Below, one piece after another: positions 1 to 5,975 of a DNA stretch of 9,424 nt; positions within the stretch are counted from its first letter, which is position 1, and each line of letters starts with the position of its first letter. Source of the DNA: an uncultured Lachnospiraceae bacterium. GTDB taxonomy: Bacteria > Bacillota > Clostridia > Lachnospirales > Lachnospiraceae. The notes beneath the pieces are model-generated. The model saw only the letters and a list, made by a program, of their open reading frames with translations. It did not search any database and was not told the origin of the DNA. Made by a program: the position numbers and the translations under genes. The stretch is taken from the NCBI GenBank assembly GCA_945788595.1, contig CALZMS010000022.1, positions 1 through 9,424 on the forward strand. The letters run 5' to 3'.

Positions 1-886
1 CTGTAGAGCAAAGCTCAACAGTTGTCTGAGCCGGAACAGCAACCTCGATTACAACATCTGCAGAAGCTGCATCACCGTCAGCACCTGTAGCTGCGTTTAC
101 ATAGAACTCGTTACCACTTACAGCAACAGTCTTGCCATCAGCTTTAACCAGCTCGATCATCTTATCAATGAATCCAAGACCACGCTGCTGAATGTTCTGA
201 GCTGTAGCATCCTGGTTAACCTCACCGATGATAACCTGTCCATCAGCGTTTGCAATAACGTCTTTGATAGCTGCATACATGTTCTCAGCTGCAACCTGTC
301 CAGCCTGACCATTGTCTGTAGCTACTGTACATACTACGGAACCTTCCGGAGCATCAGCAACACCTGTATCAAAACATACTACCGGGATACCCTTGTCAGC
401 ACATGTCTGCAGAGAATCCAGAACGGAGCTTGTATCACAAGCAGCCAGACCAAGACCTTTCGGATTGGTATTGATAGCTGTGTTGATCATATTAACCTGA
501 TCAGCGATATCGGACTCAGAGTTCGGTCCCTGTGCATTAAAGGTAACTCCCAGTTCACCGGCAGCCATTTCCATACCTTTAACAGCAGCCTGCCAGTATG
601 TAGACTGGAAGGATTTAACCATCATCGGGAACTCATAAGCTTCATTTGCTGTTAAACCTTCGAACTGAGCAGCACCAGAACCAGTGGATTCAGCCGGTGC
701 TTCGCTCTCAGCTGCTGCACTGCTTGCCGGAGCCTCGCTCTCAGCCGGAGCTTCACTCTCAACTGCTGCGCTGCTTGCCGGAGCTGCACTGCTTGCCGGA
801 GCTGCGCTGGAGCTGGAACCACAGCCAGCGAACATTGTAGCTACCATTGCTGCACTCAGAACGGATGCTAAAACTTTCTTTTTCAT
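1..886 (-). CDS. Sugar ABC transporter substrate-binding lipoprotein (partial, 3' end off the window)
   Basis: Solute-binding lipoprotein of the RbsB-like periplasmic-binding family (Peripla_BP_4 type). It would be anchored outside the membrane and deliver a sugar to the adjoining permeases. The 295 visible residues start at an ATG preceded by AAGGAGG. Residues 1-22 form a lipoprotein signal: KKK, a hydrophobic stretch and the lipobox FAGC, with Cys22 as the lipidation site. Residues 23 to about 75 are a low-complexity Ala/Ser/Glu/Pro tether. The binding fold begins near residue 86 with MMVKSFQSTYWQAAVKG and continues with family-like segments such as GIPVVCFDTGV. Relatives are about 330-370 residues, so perhaps 40-80 residues lie beyond the left edge. 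It is the last transporter gene seen and has its own promoter. The bound sugar cannot be read from the sequence. Confidence 0.93.
   Translation of the reverse strand, partial: MKKKVLASVLSAAMVATMFAGCGSSSSAAPASSAAPASSAAVESEAPAESEAPASSAAAESEAPAESTGSGAAQFEGLTANEAYEFPMMVKSFQSTYWQAAVKGMEMAAGELGVTFNAQGPNSESDIADQVNMINTAINTNPKGLGLAACDTSSVLDSLQTCADKGIPVVCFDTGVADAPEGSVVCTVATDNGQAGQVAAENMYAAIKDVIANADGQVIIGEVNQDATAQNIQQRGLGFIDKMIELVKADGKTVAVSGNEFYVNAATGADGDAASADVVIEVAVPAQTTVELCST
686..805 (-). repeat. Degenerate repeats encoding the lipoprotein's Ala/Ser/Glu/Pro linker
   Basis: Residues 28-67 of the binding protein are built from two short units. APASSAA occurs at residues 29-35, 35-41 and 52-58, and ESEAPAES at 43-50 and 60-67. 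The DNA repeats closely as well (variants of GCTCCGGCAAGCAG). Such linkers usually tether the binding domain to the lipidated Cys in Gram-positive lipoproteins. The near-identical units could change copy number by slippage. Confidence 0.8.
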
Positions 887-940
887 GTTTTTTCTTCCTC
901 CTTAAACTATAAAAGTTTACCTATTTATGTGAAATGGCTG

Positions 941-954
941 CACAAAACGTTTCG
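941..954. promoter_or_regulatory. Candidate LacI-family operator upstream of the binding-protein gene
   Basis: CACAAAACGTTTCG with the 8-base palindrome AAACGTTT (945-952) centred on CpG; the dyad extends to C943/G954 with one mismatch pair. The same 14 bases occur, inverted, at 4708-4721 in front of the first permease. A central CpG fits the intercalating hinge leucine of LacI/GalR repressors, and such a gene lies at 4730-5800. The site is about 25-40 bases downstream of the predicted start of transcription, where a bound repressor would act as a roadblock. Confidence 0.6.
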
Positions 955-986
955 CCACCGCACAAACTTATTTTTGAGCACATCTT

Positions 987-1015
987 ATTATTACACCCCC
1001 GTATCAGATTGTCAA
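987..1015 (-). promoter_or_regulatory. Sigma-A-type promoter for the binding-protein gene
   Basis: On the minus strand: a perfect -35 box TTGACA (1010-1015), a 17-base spacer and -10 box AATAAT (987-992, five of six consensus bases), preceded by an extended -10 TG. The predicted start near 980 gives a leader of about 95 bases ending in AAGGAGG before the ATG at 886. This promoter would let the lipoprotein be made in excess over the membrane components, a common need in ABC importers. Confidence 0.72.
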
Positions 1016-1064
1016 CCACTTTTGCTCTTTTTGACAATCTGATGTTTCCGGGGGGCATTTTTTT
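996..1064. repeat. 13-base perfect inverted repeat / hairpin between permease and binding-protein genes
   Basis: ATCAGATTGTCAA (1003-1015) and TTGACAATCTGAT (1031-1043) are exact reverse complements around a 15-base loop. Outside them, five C (996-1000) can pair with the G run at 1050-1055 across an internal loop. On the plus strand the structure is followed by CA and seven T (1058-1064), which looks like an intrinsic terminator, but no plus-strand gene is seen. On the minus strand no U tract follows, so there it more likely stabilises the 3' end of the permease message or serves as an operator. Its 1003-1015 arm contains the -35 box of the promoter above. Confidence 0.75.
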
Positions 1065-1095
1065 AGTAATATTTACCAATTATGAATCGAATACA

Positions 1096-2079
1096 TTATG
1101 CAGCTACTGCACGTTTACGTTTCAGAATATCGATCAATACAGCTCCGATCAGTACAAGACCGGTAATAATCTGCTGCCAGTTTGCAGACAGTCCGATATA
1201 CGGAAGACCTGTCTTCAGAAGCATGATAACAAAGATACCTGCCAGAGAACCGACAACGGAACCGTATCCACCGGTAGCGGATACCCCACCTACGAATACA
1301 CCACCGATAGCATCCAGCTCAAGTCCGGCACCAGTACCAGGCTGTACTGTAGGAGTAACTGCTGCATAAGCGATAGCTGCAAGACCTGCAAACAGACCAC
1401 CAACTACATAAACCATCACGTGGTAGAACTTAACATTGATACCAGAGAGACGTGTAGCCTCTTTGTTGGATCCGATAGCGATGGTGTAACGACCGAATTT
1501 TGTATGGTTCAGTACGAACTCCATCAGCAGTACAAGAAGAACTACGAATACAAAACCGATGGGAAGTCTAAGTGCGCTTCTGCCAGAACCGAAGGTCAGC
1601 TTAAAGATGGAATGGAACCATCCGCCGGGCTGTCCTGTTGTCGGCCAGGGTGTAGCACTGAATAGAGAACCAATACCACGAGTAATCATACATGTACACA
1701 ATGTTGCCAAAAACGGAGCCAGATCCATAACACCGATCAGAATACCGTTTAACAGACCGATAATCATACCCAGAGCAACACAAACCAGCATTGCAATTAC
1801 AACCGGGCAATTATAATTACGAATTAATGTTCCACCGATCAGAGCATAACAGATCATACCTGTACCAATGGAAAGGTCAACACCTGCCGTGATCAGCGGG
1901 AATGTAACACCAATTGCCAATAATGTGTTGTAATACGAGAAATCCAGCATACTCAGGATCGTCGTATATTTTCTGAACTCTTTACTGAAGATAGAGTATA
2001 CAATTATCAGCGCAATGATAACCAGAAGAACAATAAATCTCTGGTCACTCAATAAGCTTTTTTTCTTCTTATTTGTCAT
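1096..2079 (-). CDS. Sugar ABC transporter permease (second permease)
   Basis: Inner-membrane permease of the BPD_transp_2 family (RbsC/XylH/MglC relatives), 327 residues, normal for the family. It forms half of the translocation channel with the paralogue at 3623-4600 and is powered by the ATPase at 2094-3605. After a basic start (TNKKKK) many hydrophobic segments follow, with the family motif AGVDLSIG (65-72), the cytoplasmic-loop motif GSNKEATRLSGIN (203-215) and a Gly-rich segment near 250-271. It ends with a basic tail (KRKR). The ATG is preceded by AAGGAGG, which overlaps the ATPase stop; the genes are 14 bases apart, so they should be co-transcribed and translationally coupled. Substrate unknown; a monosaccharide is likely by family. 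Confidence 0.93.
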   Translation of the reverse strand: MTNKKKKSLLSDQRFIVLLVIIALIIVYSIFSKEFRKYTTILSMLDFSYYNTLLAIGVTFPLITAGVDLSIGTGMICYALIGGTLIRNYNCPVVIAMLVCVALGMIIGLLNGILIGVMDLAPFLATLCTCMITRGIGSLFSATPWPTTGQPGGWFHSIFKLTFGSGRSALRLPIGFVFVVLLVLLMEFVLNHTKFGRYTIAIGSNKEATRLSGINVKFYHVMVYVVGGLFAGLAAIAYAAVTPTVQPGTGAGLELDAIGGVFVGGVSATGGYGSVVGSLAGIFVIMLLKTGLPYIGLSANWQQIITGLVLIGAVLIDILKRKRAVAA

Positions 2080-2093
2080 GACTGTCCTCCTCC

Positions 2094-3605
2094 TTAATCA
2101 ATATTTCTAGTGGCCTTATCCATGATGTTCTCCTGTGTTGCCTCGGAAATATCGATCTCACCGGTCTTCTTTCCTTCACACATAACGATAACACGGTCAC
2201 TCATTCTGAGAACTTCAGTCATTTCCGAAGAAATCATGATAATCGACTTACCTTCGGCTGCCAGTCTGCTCATTAATTTGTAAATTTCGTTCTTGGCACC
2301 AACGTCGATACCTCTGGTGGGTTCATCAAAAATCAGGATATCGCAGTCACGGATCAGCCATTTTGCGATAACGACCTTCTGCTGGTTACCACCGGACAGG
2401 TTAACAACGAGCTGATCAGCAGTCGGTGTCTTGGTTGCCAGTTCTTCAATATATTTCTGTGTAACTTTTTTCTCTTTAGCCTTGTTGATGAACGGTCCGG
2501 AAGTGAACTCTTCCATTGTAGCCAAGGTGGAGTTCTCAATAATGGACTTCTGAACAACAACACCGTAACGTCTTCTGTCCTCTGACAGATAACCGATACC
2601 AGCTTTTACAGCATCCTGCGGAGAATTAATCTGAACCTCATGCAGCTGTCCATCTTTGCCCATAATGGAAACTTTACCACTCTGTTTTGGATCAGCACCA
2701 AACAGCGCTCTCGCTGTCTCAGTACGTCCGGCACCCATCAGTCCGGAGAAACCAAGAATCTCACCTTTACGAAGTTCAAAGCTTACATCCTGTACCATCT
2801 TACCGGCATTCAGGTTCTCAACTTTCAGAACCACCGGTGCATCCGGAGCTACCATACTGTGAGTCTTCGGATCCTCGTAAATTACACGACCAACCATCAT
2901 ATTGATGATATCTTCCTTGGTACTGTCTTTAGTAATCAGAGTTCCAACATAGCCACCATCGCGCATTACGGTAACACGGTCTGTGATAGTTTTGATCTCA
3001 TCCATACGGTGAGAGATATATACGATACCCAGCTGTTTTTCGCGAAGGTCACGGATGATAGTGAAGAGGTCTGCAATCTCTTTCTCAGTCAGAGCTGCGG
3101 ACGGCTCATCGAAGATGATAACTTTTGCCTTGTGGGAAATTGCTTTTGCAATCTCACACATCTGCTGTTTACCTACAGTCAGGTCGCTCATCTTTTCCTT
3201 CGGATTAATATCAATATGTAACTCGTCAAACAGAGCCTTGGAATCCTCGATCATCTTCTTATCATCAATGCGGAAACCTTTTTTCGGTTCGCGTCCGATA
3301 AAGATGTTCTGGGCAACGGTCAGATCACCGACCATGTTCAGCTCCTGATGTACGATAACAACACCGGCATCCTGTGCTTCACGTGTGCTGTGAAACTCTG
3401 TCTCTTTGCCTTCATATGTGATAGTACCGGAATCTTTCTTATAGATACCTGTAAGAACTTTCATCAGAGTAGATTTACCGGCACCGTTCTCTCCCATAAG
3501 AGCATGTACTTCTCCGCGTCTAACTTCAAAGTTTACATGATCCAGTGCGTGGACGCCCGGGAAAGATTTATCGATTTCTTTCATTGTTAAAATAACTTCG
3601 CCCAT
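2094..3605 (-). CDS. Sugar ABC transporter ATP-binding protein, double nucleotide-binding domain (RbsA/MglA type)
   Basis: Cytoplasmic ATPase that energises the two permeases; 503 residues with two fused ABC domains, the usual length of RbsA/MglA/XylG. Domain 1 has Walker A GENGAGKST (38-46), an LTVGKQQ signature (142-148), Walker B VIIFDEPSA (162-170) and switch His199. Domain 2 has a degenerate P-loop GLMGAGRTE (288-296, Arg for the usual Lys), an intact LSGGNQQ signature (403-409), Walker B ILIFDEPT (423-430) and Ser in place of the switch His (ISSEMTE). This asymmetry is typical of sugar importers, where one of the two sites hydrolyses poorly. I chose the ATG at 3605 because AAAGGAG lies six bases upstream. 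An in-frame ATG at 3623 overlaps the permease stop but lacks a ribosome site. Confidence 0.95.
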   Translation of the reverse strand: MGEVILTMKEIDKSFPGVHALDHVNFEVRRGEVHALMGENGAGKSTLMKVLTGIYKKDSGTITYEGKETEFHSTREAQDAGVVIVHQELNMVGDLTVAQNIFIGREPKKGFRIDDKKMIEDSKALFDELHIDINPKEKMSDLTVGKQQMCEIAKAISHKAKVIIFDEPSAALTEKEIADLFTIIRDLREKQLGIVYISHRMDEIKTITDRVTVMRDGGYVGTLITKDSTKEDIINMMVGRVIYEDPKTHSMVAPDAPVVLKVENLNAGKMVQDVSFELRKGEILGFSGLMGAGRTETARALFGADPKQSGKVSIMGKDGQLHEVQINSPQDAVKAGIGYLSEDRRRYGVVVQKSIIENSTLATMEEFTSGPFINKAKEKKVTQKYIEELATKTPTADQLVVNLSGGNQQKVVIAKWLIRDCDILIFDEPTRGIDVGAKNEIYKLMSRLAAEGKSIIMISSEMTEVLRMSDRVIVMCEGKKTGEIDISEATQENIMDKATRNID

Positions 3606-3611
3606 TCTCTT

Positions 3612-3618
3612 CTCCTTT
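3612..3618 (-). promoter_or_regulatory. Ribosome binding site that sets the ATPase start
   Basis: AAAGGAG on the minus strand, six bases before the ATG at 3605. It lies downstream of the alternative ATG at 3623, so it can serve only the shorter start. Confidence 0.75.
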
Positions 3619-3622
3619 CCCA

Positions 3623-4600
3623 TCAGTTCTTTCTGCGTCTTGCACTTACATCGGCATAAACCGCAACAATAACGATGATACCAGTAATGATCATCTGCTG
3701 ACCTTTACCAAGACCAAACGCCATGATGCCCTGCTGAAGAAGTGAGATAATAGCAACACCGATTACTGTACCGCCGATGGAAGCGAGACCGCCGACCATG
3801 GAAGTACCACCCATTACACAACCGGCAATGGCTTCGTTGTTGTACTGATCACCGTAGCCCGGCTGAACAGTTGTGTATGCAGCAACGAAGAACAGAGAAG
3901 CAATACCAACCAGTGTACCGCAGATAACGTAGGCCAGCATTTCCCATTTTTTGGTGTTAACACCGGAAAGTCTTACAGCCTCACGGTTGGAACCAAGGCA
4001 AAGGATATAACGTCCCGGCTTGGTATTATAGAGAATGATTCCGCAGATCACAGCAGCAACCAAGAAAATAACCAGGCCCACCGGGAAACCGTTTACAGAA
4101 ACAATGCTTCTGAACCATCCGTTTGTCGGATCAGAAGCCAGCGGCCAGCTGACAGACTGTGTCTTGGTAAATACAGATGCCATACCTTTGGCAATATTCA
4201 TGGAAGCCATGGATACGATGAAAGCCGGTACAGACATGTAAGCTACCAGCCATCCATTAAAGATACCAAAAGCGGTACCGATCAGGATACTGATGATCAT
4301 GGACGCTACAAGCGGCACATGATAAGAATTCAGGCAATAGCCTGACATCAGTGCGCAGCAGAACATAACCGGTCCGATAGAGAAATCGATTCCGCCTGTT
4401 GCAATAACAAAGGTAACACCGAGTGACAAGAAGCCCAGGAAGTATACGTAGTTCAAAGTAGAAGTGATACTCTCGGCAACAGGGAATTTGCTGCCCAGTG
4501 CTACTCTGAAGACGATGAACATGAGAATCAGGATTCCAACAAGGATGATTCTGTTAAGTCCCAGCTTCTTTACGATTGGATTTTGTTTGATCTTTTCCAA
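3623..4600 (-). CDS. Sugar ABC transporter permease (first permease), TTG start
   Basis: BPD_transp_2 family inner-membrane permease, 325 residues, paralogous to the product of 1096-2079. Together they would form a heterodimeric channel. It shows several hydrophobic segments, GGIDFSIG (69-76) and GSNREAVRLSGVN (203-215), the last at exactly the same residue numbers as in the paralogue, and ends in a basic tail (RRRKN). The start is inferred to be TTG at 4600, because GGGAGGAAG stands directly upstream with good spacing. A longer in-frame TTG at 4651 has no ribosome site and would add 17 residues. It is the first gene of the transporter message, with a leader of about 120 bases. The stop TGA is followed by the ATPase start 17 bases on. 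Confidence 0.92.
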   Translation of the reverse strand: MEKIKQNPIVKKLGLNRIILVGILILMFIVFRVALGSKFPVAESITSTLNYVYFLGFLSLGVTFVIATGGIDFSIGPVMFCCALMSGYCLNSYHVPLVASMIISILIGTAFGIFNGWLVAYMSVPAFIVSMASMNIAKGMASVFTKTQSVSWPLASDPTNGWFRSIVSVNGFPVGLVIFLVAAVICGIILYNTKPGRYILCLGSNREAVRLSGVNTKKWEMLAYVICGTLVGIASLFFVAAYTTVQPGYGDQYNNEAIAGCVMGGTSMVGGLASIGGTVIGVAIISLLQQGIMAFGLGKGQQMIITGIIVIVAVYADVSARRRKN

Positions 4601-4604
4601 TTTT

Positions 4605-4613
4605 CTTCCTCCC
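4605..4613 (-). promoter_or_regulatory. Ribosome binding site that sets the TTG start of the first permease
   Basis: GGGAGGAAG on the minus strand, with seven bases between GGAGG and the TTG at 4600. No comparable site precedes the other possible TTG at 4651. Confidence 0.8.
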
Positions 4614-4686
4614 AACGTTTTTTTTTGCGTGTCCAATATAAAAAGCCACAAGGAACTACAACTTGTGACATTTTATACTCGGCAAC

Positions 4687-4724
4687 ATACACAAAAACAT
4701 TTTCACTCGAAACGTTTTGTGTAT
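4687..4724. repeat. 10-base perfect inverted repeat in the transporter leader
   Basis: ATACACAAAA (4687-4696) and TTTTGTGTAT (4715-4724) are exact reverse complements separated by 18 bases. The right arm overlaps the operator-like site at 4708-4721. The left arm belongs to a weaker copy, read on the minus strand as GAAAATGTTTTTGTG (compare GAAACGTTTTGTG). This looks like two inverted operator copies, one good and one degenerate, and it would also fold at the 5' end of the message. Confidence 0.6.
4708..4721. promoter_or_regulatory. Candidate LacI-family operator of the transporter operon
   Basis: CGAAACGTTTTGTG, the exact reverse complement of the site at 941-954, with the AAACGTTT core at 4710-4717. 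It starts at about +1 of the predicted promoter (TATAAT at 4729-4734), a classic place for repression. The LacI/GalR-family gene ends immediately upstream, which makes its product the natural candidate to bind here; CcpA-like proteins recognise similar CG-centred sites and are the alternative. Confidence 0.65.
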
Positions 4725-4728
4725 AATG

Positions 4729-4757
4729 ATTATACTATCTCTTCTCCGGATTGTAAA
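4729..4757 (-). promoter_or_regulatory. Sigma-A-type promoter of the transporter operon, inside the end of the lacI-type gene
   Basis: Minus strand: -35 TTTACA (4752-4757, five of six consensus bases), 17-base spacer, -10 TATAAT (4729-4734, perfect). The -10 box overlaps the TAA stop of the LacI-type gene (4730-4732), and the whole promoter is within its last coding bases. Predicted start near 4722, leader of about 120 bases to the TTG at 4600. Confidence 0.75.
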
Positions 4758-5800
4758 CGCTTTTCACGACTTTTCCACAAATTATTTTGAGGTTCTGATT
4801 TTCTGAGGTCGATCACAGAATTTCCCCGAAGAAGTGTAGCATCAAAAATGATATGTTCCGGTTTGACGCTTTTTTTTCCGTGAATCCTCTTTAATAACAG
4901 CGAAGCGGCAGCTCTTCCCATTTTTTCCATGGGCTGACTCATTACCGTCAGCTGTGTATGCAGAATACTCGGCAAAATAAGGTCATCAAAACCTACAATA
5001 GATATTTCTTCCGGATATTTTATGTTATCCTCATTTAAAGCCATAATAATACCCAGATTAAAATCATAGCCGGTCGAAAACACGGCTGTTGGACGTTCAT
5101 CCAGACACATAAGTTTTTTCATGGCACAGTATCCGGCTTCCATGGTGTGATTATCCAGACAAATATACTCTTTTCTGACAGGTATATTCTCTCTGCGTAA
5201 TACATCCATGTATGCCCTGTTTCTGTCAGCATGTGATAAATTCGCATCTGAACTGATCAATGCAATTTTTGTATGATGATGGGCAATCAGACAATCCATT
5301 AGCTTGATTGCAGCGTTGTAATTATCGGCAGTAACCAGGTCATGGTCTTGTCCTTCTATATTTCTGTCCAGGACGACCACAGGCACATGAGCATCTTTGG
5401 CTATCCGCAGGCAATCCGGCCGGGCAGAAACAGGAATTATGATAATTCCATCCACCTTTTTATTGAGCATAAAACGTATATTTTCTTCCTGCAGCTCCTC
5501 TCTGTTATCAGAATCACAGATCAGCACACCATAGCCCTTACTGCGTAAATAATCTCCCACATGTTTTATCATGATACCAGCAAACAATGATGCTACACTG
5601 TAACATACAACACCTACTGTTCTGGTTTTGTTTGTCACCAGACTGCGGGCCATTTCATTTGGCTGATAGTGGAGTTTTTCTACAGCATCCCGAATCAGCT
5701 GCGCGTTCTTTTCCAGCACCTTTCCACCATTGAGATACTTGGAGATCGTTGCCAGCGATAAACCGGTTTCTTCTTTTATGTCTTTTATCGTTGCACTCAC
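4730..5800 (-). CDS. LacI/GalR-family transcriptional regulator
   Basis: DNA-binding regulator of 356 residues. The N-terminal helix-turn-helix spans about residues 3-24 (TIKDIKEETGLSLATISKYL), followed by the hinge with ARSL (51-54), whose Leu normally intercalates at a central CpG of the operator. Residues 60 to about 330 form the periplasmic-binding-like effector domain, with VDGIIIIP (117-123 region), VVVLDRN (141-147) and SIVGFDD (267-273). A charged tail (331-356) follows and is encoded by the DNA that also carries the transporter promoter. The start is a GTG preceded by AAAGGAGGGG. It lies directly upstream of the sugar importer and two matching operator-like sites occur in front of transporter genes, so it is probably the local sugar-responsive repressor. 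The effector is unknown. Confidence 0.93.
   Translation of the reverse strand: MSATIKDIKEETGLSLATISKYLNGGKVLEKNAQLIRDAVEKLHYQPNEMARSLVTNKTRTVGVVCYSVASLFAGIMIKHVGDYLRSKGYGVLICDSDNREELQEENIRFMLNKKVDGIIIIPVSARPDCLRIAKDAHVPVVVLDRNIEGQDHDLVTADNYNAAIKLMDCLIAHHHTKIALISSDANLSHADRNRAYMDVLRRENIPVRKEYICLDNHTMEAGYCAMKKLMCLDERPTAVFSTGYDFNLGIIMALNEDNIKYPEEISIVGFDDLILPSILHTQLTVMSQPMEKMGRAAASLLLKRIHGKKSVKPEHIIFDATLLRGNSVIDLRKSEPQNNLWKSREKRLQSGEEIV
4752..4766 (-). promoter_or_regulatory. Near-match to a CcpA cre site overlapping the -35 box
   Basis: Minus strand TGAAAAGCGTTTACA. It differs from the cre consensus TGWAANCGNTNWCA by one extra A. It covers the -35 box, where CcpA binding would repress, but the one-base spacing fault makes it doubtful. 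Confidence 0.3.
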
Positions 5801-5885
5801 AGTCTTATTTCCCCTCCTTTCATATAAAATACCACATTTTACTCACATATTTTGTCTTCCCTTTTATGGCAAAAGACTGCTTGCT

Positions 5886-5930
5886 GTAAAAACGCAAACA
5901 GAGACGCTGCTTTATGGGCAACGTCTCTGC
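5886..5930 (-). terminator. Intrinsic terminator of the microcompartment / alcohol dehydrogenase operon
   Basis: On the minus strand CAGAGACGTTGC (5918-5929) pairs with GCAGCGTCTCTG (5899-5910): 12 pairs including one G-U, with a seven-base loop. TTTGCGTTTTT follows. It lies about 46 bases after the dehydrogenase stop and separates that operon from the regulator and transporter. The remaining bases up to the regulator's GTG (5801-5885) hold its ribosome site; no convincing promoter was found there. Confidence 0.88.
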
Positions 5931-5975
5931 AAAAATACCAAGTATCATCAATTTCTATCGAAATTGTCTTTTCGA

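Noticed and set aside
686..805. Repeats as a CRISPR array
   Set aside because: The repeats are contiguous, in frame and encode a lipoprotein linker; there are no spacers of even length.
996..1055. Hairpin as an intrinsic terminator of the minus-strand permease transcript
   Set aside because: On the minus strand the stem is followed by TGTAATAATAAG, not a U tract; the T run is on the opposite side.
934..1665. Plus-strand open frame of 243 codons
   Set aside because: It runs antisense through the well-supported permease gene and the hairpin region, has an unusual Cys/Thr/Tyr-rich composition, and shows no ribosome site or family motif.
3606..3623. Longer ATPase start at 3623 overlapping the permease stop
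   Set aside because: It lacks a ribosome site; AAAGGAG sits within this stretch and serves the ATG at 3605.
4601..4651. 17-residue N-terminal extension of the first permease from a TTG at 4651
   Set aside because: No ribosome site precedes it, while the TTG at 4600 has GGGAGGAAG at ideal spacing.
5801..5885. Promoter of the LacI-type gene (TTGCCA with TATGTG at 17 bases)
   Set aside because: The -10 match is only three of six bases and other pairings are no better, so no promoter is called.
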